This document shows, piece by piece, positions 59,061-64,000 of a stretch of DNA of 64,000 nt; within the stretch, counting starts at the first letter, position 1, and each line of letters starts with the position of its first letter. The notes below the pieces were generated by a model that worked only from the letters and a program-made list of their open reading frames with translations, made no database searches and was not told the origin of the DNA. A program made the translations under genes and the position numbers. The DNA comes from Barnesiella intestinihominis YIT 11860 (GTDB taxonomy: Bacteria; Bacteroidota; Bacteroidia; Bacteroidales; Barnesiellaceae), in contig NZ_JH815205.1 in assembly GCF_000296465.1 (NCBI RefSeq), forward strand, positions 186,001 to 250,000, in the 5' to 3' direction.

Positions 59061-60158
59061 TCAATCGGGTATCACCACAACATGTTCATTATCGAAATCA
59101 TCGTCAATACCGATATCGCCGCTTCCTATGGTCTTTGTCAAAAACGGCCCCTTAATAACGGTCTCTCTATTGCGATAAAGGGGCACGTCGATATTCTGGT
59201 AATGATTTATTTCTTTCCCATTTCCATCGTATACAAAGACATCTACCAGCACGTGGTCTTCCCGACGATCCGAAGCAAGCACATAATCATAAGCCAAAAG
59301 AAGCGTTCCATCGTTGGTCAGTGTCGTGGGAGCGGTTTCCATTGTACGAGTCTCGACAAAAGCATTGGGCATTTCTGTTCCCACATTATATCCGACACTG
59401 ACATATTGCTTGTATATGATTTTAATATGCAAATCGTCCACAGCACTCCTTTTCTTTCTAAACTCTTGTAAATCGGTAGCCCATAACCGAAAACGGCCAG
59501 AGGCTCGCTCCATATATACCGAAACCATATGACCATCGGCAGCAGCCCCAGAAGCCTCATTTCCCGACAAACTAACCGGACCTGCTTTATCATCTCGGCT
59601 CGAATCGACTATAAAATCACAATTCCCGGCAGCCGAATTTTTATGATGATTATCCAACGGTTTATGAGATACATTCGCCCTAACGGCATCGAGTTTATCG
59701 GTACTGAAATGCCAGTCGGCAGGCTCTTCCTTCGGCACATAATCGGCCCATGCCAACACCTTATAATTTCCATCTGCCAAACAGAAATACAATGTATCTT
59801 GCGGAGCGTCTGTCAATCTTTCTACCGATATTTCACGGCGTTCCACCAGATTGCCTTTATTCACATCGTCCATCTCCCCCGGCATTTCATACAGCTCGAC
59901 AACAAAGCGCAAACACAATCGCTCATCGGCTGTGTAATTTCCCGAAAGGACAGGTTCTAAATCATTTATCGAAGATTCACCCTCAGCATCATACGTCAAT
60001 TCTTTATAATACACAGGAGGTGTACGATCGGCATTCAGTTCCACCATTACCCATGTTTTCTCCGACTCGGGATATTGATGGATCGTTTTATCACATGCCG
60101 TTACGAATAACGACACAATGCAAACAAACGCTATGATATGAAAACCGTACTCTTTCAT
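59061..60158 (-). CDS. DUF6562-type fimbrial accessory lipoprotein
   Basis: 365 residues. Lipoprotein signal with Cys22 (FVTACDKT). The body resembles the N-terminal half of its neighbour (YKVLAWADYVPKEEPADWHF, VDVFVYDGNGKEINHYQN, IDVPLYRNRETVIKGPFLT), so the two are related. Mfa2/FimB-like anchors of this class cap or anchor fimbriae. Between the DUF3575 gene and the adhesin gene in one operon. Confidence 0.85.
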   Translation of the reverse strand: MKEYGFHIIAFVCIVSLFVTACDKTIHQYPESEKTWVMVELNADRTPPVYYKELTYDAEGESSINDLEPVLSGNYTADERLCLRFVVELYEMPGEMDDVNKGNLVERREISVERLTDAPQDTLYFCLADGNYKVLAWADYVPKEEPADWHFSTDKLDAVRANVSHKPLDNHHKNSAAGNCDFIVDSSRDDKAGPVSLSGNEASGAAADGHMVSVYMERASGRFRLWATDLQEFRKKRSAVDDLHIKIIYKQYVSVGYNVGTEMPNAFVETRTMETAPTTLTNDGTLLLAYDYVLASDRREDHVLVDVFVYDGNGKEINHYQNIDVPLYRNRETVIKGPFLTKTIGSGDIGIDDDFDNEHVVVIPD

Positions 60159-60166
60159 CTCTATTC

Positions 60167-61453
60167 CTATCTGTTTTTCTTATTCCTACGAGCGAAAGAC
60201 CATTTATACGACAGATTTACTCCTGCACGCGTAACTCCCCAATAGACATCGGAACCGGATTTAAATAAAGCGCCATTTCTGCGATTACGATAGGCATCAT
60301 AATCGTACTCGGCAAAACCGACTCCTATGTTAAACTCTATTCCCCACCGATTGTCCTTTCCCCATGAAAAGGCATATCCATAGCTCAGCCCCATACCCCA
60401 AAGCGCATGGTTAGGATCTTGATAACGCGCCTTATCGTTTATGGCGACATTGAACCCCGCCACATGAGTATGCAACCCTATAAAATGACCATTCATAACC
60501 GCTCCCGGCCACCACCGTACTTCGGGTTGAACCGCCAGCAAACGCAACTTACGAGTCGATGTAATATCGTAAGGCGAATACCATACCGGAAGGTCTATCG
60601 ACCAGTGAGGCCACAGCTCGGCCTCAAAACCGAGATTGGCGGTCAGCACAGCGACAAACAACAAATTGGTCTTAACGGCAATCACTCTTCTTCGATTTTC
60701 TGTCGTATTCATCGGAAACGAAGATACCGGTTCCCTTACAGGCAACGAATAGTCGAAAGATAACCTCTCGACATTTACCGGAATACGTTCAGACCGTTCA
60801 TGACATACGATAGCCATACGTGCATTGCGGAACGGAGGGAATATATCGCGAATAATTCTATGCCATGTATAGCCCTTGTCGAGAGCGATAATCTGCGACT
60901 TTCTCCGTTCATTGTCTTTCTCTTTCCCCAAAATATCGAGAACTTTTTCTTTATTGGGAATCTTTGCCCCATTCTTCAATGCAACTTCAAAAGAGTACCA
61001 ATCTTCCCACAGATTTTCCACCCTCATCAAATCCTTCGGAAATCCTGTCTCTTTCGATAAATATTTCGCCAACGCTTGCGAACGATACTCCCCCAACTTA
61101 TGGTTCCATTTAGAAGGCCCCTCGGGAGAAGCGCTTCCTCCGATCCAAAGATAGGCTATACGTACCGAAGCGTCTTTTTGTACTCGGCTCAACACTTCGA
61201 CGATACTATCCAATTGTTTATTAGGGAACAAATCGTATTTATTCACTTTAAATATAACCGGTATAATAGAAGAATGCGCATGATAAAAAACCGAATCTAT
61301 TTTCCCCTCGGGTAAAAAAACGACATAATCCGGGTAACTCTTAGAAAATGAAGATATAGGGGACTTGGATTCTTGAGCTTGAACCAAGCTCACAAGCAAT
61401 ATCCCCCAAAAGATTAGCAATATTCCCCTTTTTATGTGATTACACTTATTCAC
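60167..61453 (-). CDS. OmpA-like/DUF3575 protein of the fimbrial locus
   Basis: 428 residues, signal about 1-26. An N-terminal OmpA-like segment (VNKYDLFPNKQLDSIVEVLS, WIGGSASPEGPSKWNHKLGE) and a C-terminal barrel domain of the DUF3575 type (AVKTNLLFVAVLTANLGFEA, LPVWYSPYDITSTRKLR, YGYAFSWGKDNRWGIEFNIG). Such proteins begin Mfa/Fim-like operons. First gene of the locus; its promoter lies at 61525. Confidence 0.87.
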   Translation of the reverse strand: MNKCNHIKRGILLIFWGILLVSLVQAQESKSPISSFSKSYPDYVVFLPEGKIDSVFYHAHSSIIPVIFKVNKYDLFPNKQLDSIVEVLSRVQKDASVRIAYLWIGGSASPEGPSKWNHKLGEYRSQALAKYLSKETGFPKDLMRVENLWEDWYSFEVALKNGAKIPNKEKVLDILGKEKDNERRKSQIIALDKGYTWHRIIRDIFPPFRNARMAIVCHERSERIPVNVERLSFDYSLPVREPVSSFPMNTTENRRRVIAVKTNLLFVAVLTANLGFEAELWPHWSIDLPVWYSPYDITSTRKLRLLAVQPEVRWWPGAVMNGHFIGLHTHVAGFNVAINDKARYQDPNHALWGMGLSYGYAFSWGKDNRWGIEFNIGVGFAEYDYDAYRNRRNGALFKSGSDVYWGVTRAGVNLSYKWSFARRNKKNR

Positions 61454-61524
61454 TCCGTGATTTCATTTAATATTAAAATTCAAAAGATTTTTTGCGGTCC
61501 CTCTTATGTTAATTATTCTGAATG

Positions 61525-61532
61525 CAAAGATA
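61525..61532 (-). promoter_or_regulatory. -7 box of the fimbrial locus
   Basis: Reads TATCTTTG on the minus strand, 71 bases before the first gene. The surrounding 61454-61646 holds no gene. Confidence 0.6.
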
Positions 61533-61639
61533 ATTTACCACTCAGAAATTACATAGATTAAACAAAATCTGTTAAATTATAATTTTATATTAACACATAT
61601 AACTAATAATCAAACACCTACAAAACATGTCTCTTGTAT

Positions 61640-61673
61640 AAAAAATAAAAGCCACAGCAAAACTGTGGCTTTT
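61640..61673 (-). terminator. terminator of the TonB receptor gene
   Basis: An 11-bp perfect stem AAAAGCCACAG/CTGTGGCTTTT (61647-61673) with a T-rich tail on the minus strand, 27 bases after the stop. Confidence 0.88.
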
Positions 61674-61700
61674 AAGTGTTTATAAACATTAGAAATTGTT

Positions 61701-64000
61701 TCAGAACATCAACTTTGCTCCGGCAAAATAGCTACGAGGCATAGAGGGGCCATAAATATAACCCGAATCTCTTTCCTTTCCCTGATCGAAATCTCTTTGA
61801 TAAGCGTTAAAAATATTCTGAACGCCAGCATTCAGTTGCAGAGTAATGAATTTATACAACGAAAAATCATAAGATATTTTCAGGTTCATATCAAAGAAGT
61901 CGGGAGTAGTTACAGCCATATCTTTCGGTATGTAACCTTTCATGTGCTGAACGATCATAGAACCGGTATAAGTTCCCGAAAGAGCTATGTTCAGAGGTTT
62001 TACCGGAGAATATGTGGCCGTAAAATAACCATACCAATCGGGGGTACGGAATATTCGCTTTTCTGCCGGAACAGAACTATCTTTGCTCCATTTTTCAGGC
62101 CTTGTATAATGACTTTTCTGCCAAGTTACACCTGCTTGTAACTGCACCAAAGAAAGATAGGCTACCTTGCCTTCGACCGTCACCCCTGCAACCTCCGCAC
62201 CCTGTCCGTTACGTCGTTCTTTTATCACCGCATTGTGTTCTTCGTCTTTCCCTATCTCTTCAAGAACAAAAACATGATTCAATCGAGTATAAAAACCTTC
62301 CAACAACAGGTTACATTGAAAAGCCCCGAAACGACGATACATATCGGCCGAAAGACTTACACTGTGGGATTTTTCTTCCCTCAAATTCTCAGCTTGTCTT
62401 ATCATCGTAGCTTCTCCTCCTACCGCAGCAACATGCAAATCTTCATCATACGTTTGGGGAGCCCGAAACCCGGAAGAATAACTTAAACGCAAATTCACAT
62501 CTCTAACAGGATTGAAACGCAAGTTGGCTCTCGGACTGAAAATGACATGATCTATCAGATTATGTTTATCCAACCGTCCTCCAACAAGGATACTCCAACG
62601 ATCGTTCTTCCATTCGTTTTGCAGAAAAGCACTCTCGGTATGTACCTCTTGACGAGTCTTGCGATTATACCCTTTCATCTCATCTCGCAAATTATCATAA
62701 TTATATTCGATACCGGCTGTTAAATCGGCAGGCATAAACAAACATTTATCGAAACTGTATATGTATTGAGTACCTGCCACGACAGTCAAGTCCTCCGTTT
62801 CGCCGTATGCGTTAAGATTTTGTTCCGTTCCGTAATAACTGTCCCTGCCGATATGCTGAGCCGAAGCATATACATTAACCCGATGTTTTTCATCGGGAGT
62901 AAACAGGCTATAATTCAAACCTCCTCCGTCGATAGAATGATTCAACTGCTCCGCTATATCGGCTTCGTGCGGCGGACGGTTCAGGCGATCGCCACCTCGT
63001 CGATATTCACTGATATGATGATATTCAAACGTTAGTTTGGAATAATTGCTGGTTCTCAAATAAGAGCGAAAGCCCAATGTCTGAGCCTTTAATTCGGGCA
63101 ACTCTGTGAACCCGTCGTTATCGTGGTCGTAACCGCTTCGCTGACGATTCTGCCCGAAAATGTAAATACCGGCTTTATTATTGTCGGTTACGAGCGAAGC
63201 ATTCAGCGAAGTGCTATGTCGAAGTCGCCGCTTCCACCAATAGAAGTGATACTGTGCGCTATCGAACCGCTATTACGCAACGGTTCCTTCGTAATAATAT
63301 TGATTGTCCCCGCTATTGCCGAAGCTCCGAATAATGCAGAACCTCCTCCCCGCATCACTTCCACTCGCTCTATCATATTGGCCGGAATCTGTTCCAACCC
63401 ATATACACCCGACAATGCGCTGAATATGGGACGAGAATCCATCAATATCTGTGTATACGGACCGTCGAGCCCATTTATACGGACTTGTTGAAAACCGCAG
63501 TTTTGACAATCGTTCTCGACCCTGACACCCGGCTGAAAATTAAGGCCTTGTGCCAAAGAGTTGGAGTTGGTATTTTCAAACGTCTTTATATTCAAAACAT
63601 TGACCAAAGTCGGCGCTAATTGGCGTGTGGTTTCACTACGATTGGCAGAAACGACAACCCCGTCTAAAACAACGGCATCCTCTTCGATTTCAAAATCGAT
63701 TTCCAAAGTCGTCCCCCTCCTCAGCGAAACCTTACGACGCTCTGTCTTATATCCTACGGAAGAGGTTTCGAGAAAGAAATCTCCCTCCGGCAAATTTTTC
63801 AAAAAATAGTGACCCGATGCATCGGTCATTACACCGATAGTCGTACCTTTCAAAACAACTGAAATATACGGTAAATGTTCTCGTGTGTTCTTATCCAATA
63901 CATGACCGACAATATTGATGTCCAAAGATTTCGATACGGCAGTTTCGGCACATAACTGCCCGGCACACCACAGGCATACCCATAATAATATATAATTCTT
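61701..64000 (-). pseudogene. TonB-dependent receptor with one-base frameshift, 5' end beyond the window
   Basis: Two overlapping-frame pieces make one receptor. The N-terminal piece (from the window edge to 63203) has a signal peptide (NYILLWVCLWCAG), a carboxypeptidase-like domain (about INIVGHVLDKNTREHLPYIS) and a plug (RINGLDGPYTQILMDSR, RGGGSALFGASAIAGTINII). After GGSGDFD, one missing base shifts the frame at about 63210; the other frame continues STSLNASLVTDNNKAGIYIF and runs to the barrel end, AKLMF with terminal Phe, at 61701. The carboxypeptidase-like extension and CQNCGF motif resemble heme/metal receptors. It is either a real lesion or a sequencing error. Confidence 0.85.

Overview
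This is a chromosomal segment of a Bacteroidota genome, most likely order Bacteroidales. The evidence is: promoters with the TAnnTTTG -7 box, little Shine-Dalgarno signal, tandem OmpH/Skp genes beside BamA and UppS, families of the DUF6242/DUF6089/DUF6562/DUF4468 kind, TonB receptors with carboxypeptidase-like N-terminal domains, and a fimbrillin-type lipoprotein locus. I cannot fix the genus from sequence alone.

Layout. 1-19.6 kb is housekeeping core: the 3' end of an M24 aminopeptidase, a gamma carbonic anhydrase, a YeiH exporter, then on the minus strand DUF6089 - uppS - bamA - ompH - ompH - murI - S4 protein (envelope biogenesis), DUF6242 and ribD. On the plus strand follow prmC-recX-comF, pyrE-SRPBCC, argH, an aldo/keto reductase with a Rieske-like lipoprotein, and tRNA-Gly/tRNA-Leu. 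19.6-31.6 kb is an integrative element of about 12 kb inserted in the 3' end of tRNA-Leu(UAA). It has a 20-bp att core repeat, matching integrase arm-type repeats at both ends and a tyrosine integrase at the right end. It carries a HigBA-type toxin-antitoxin pair, an XRE regulator with its own operators, a DUF4468 protein, a Fic protein, a doubly frameshifted DUF2442 gene and a leftward train of small unknown genes with a DUF6291 replication-like protein and an excisionase-like HTH protein. No relaxase, type IV secretion or capsid gene is visible.

31.6-48.6 kb is accessory metabolism and stress: AraC regulators, flavodoxin-type proteins, a carboxymuconolactone decarboxylase, paired aldo/keto reductases, a three-gene EmrAB-TolC type efflux operon, a NUDIX protein, and a GntR-MFS-ABM-AlkA-Ogt cluster joining export to alkylation repair. 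48.6-56.7 kb is the most interesting unit. It is a seven-gene operon made of a membrane polyferredoxin fused to a second ferredoxin through an internal twin-arginine motif, a Tat-type lipoprotein aldo/keto reductase with ferredoxin tail, a cytoplasmic AKR-ferredoxin, a DUF1893 protein, a TonB receptor, a DUF362 lipoprotein and an ECF-type S component. I read it as a candidate uptake-plus-reduction system for an unknown substrate. 57-61.5 kb is a fimbrillin-like surface locus. 61.7-64 kb is a TonB receptor interrupted by a one-base frameshift and running off the window.

Two dispersed repeat families cut across these regions. One is a 193-bp MITE-like element with 20-bp terminal inverted repeats, present twice (14988-15180 and 34451-34643), each time starting inside the stop codon of the upstream gene. 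The other is a GC-rich hairpin family (AACCCCTCCGTC...ACACCTCCCC...GGGGAGGTG) found only between genes, clustered near 2.5-3.0, 31.7-32.1 and 48.0-48.3 kb, with two alternative loop types.
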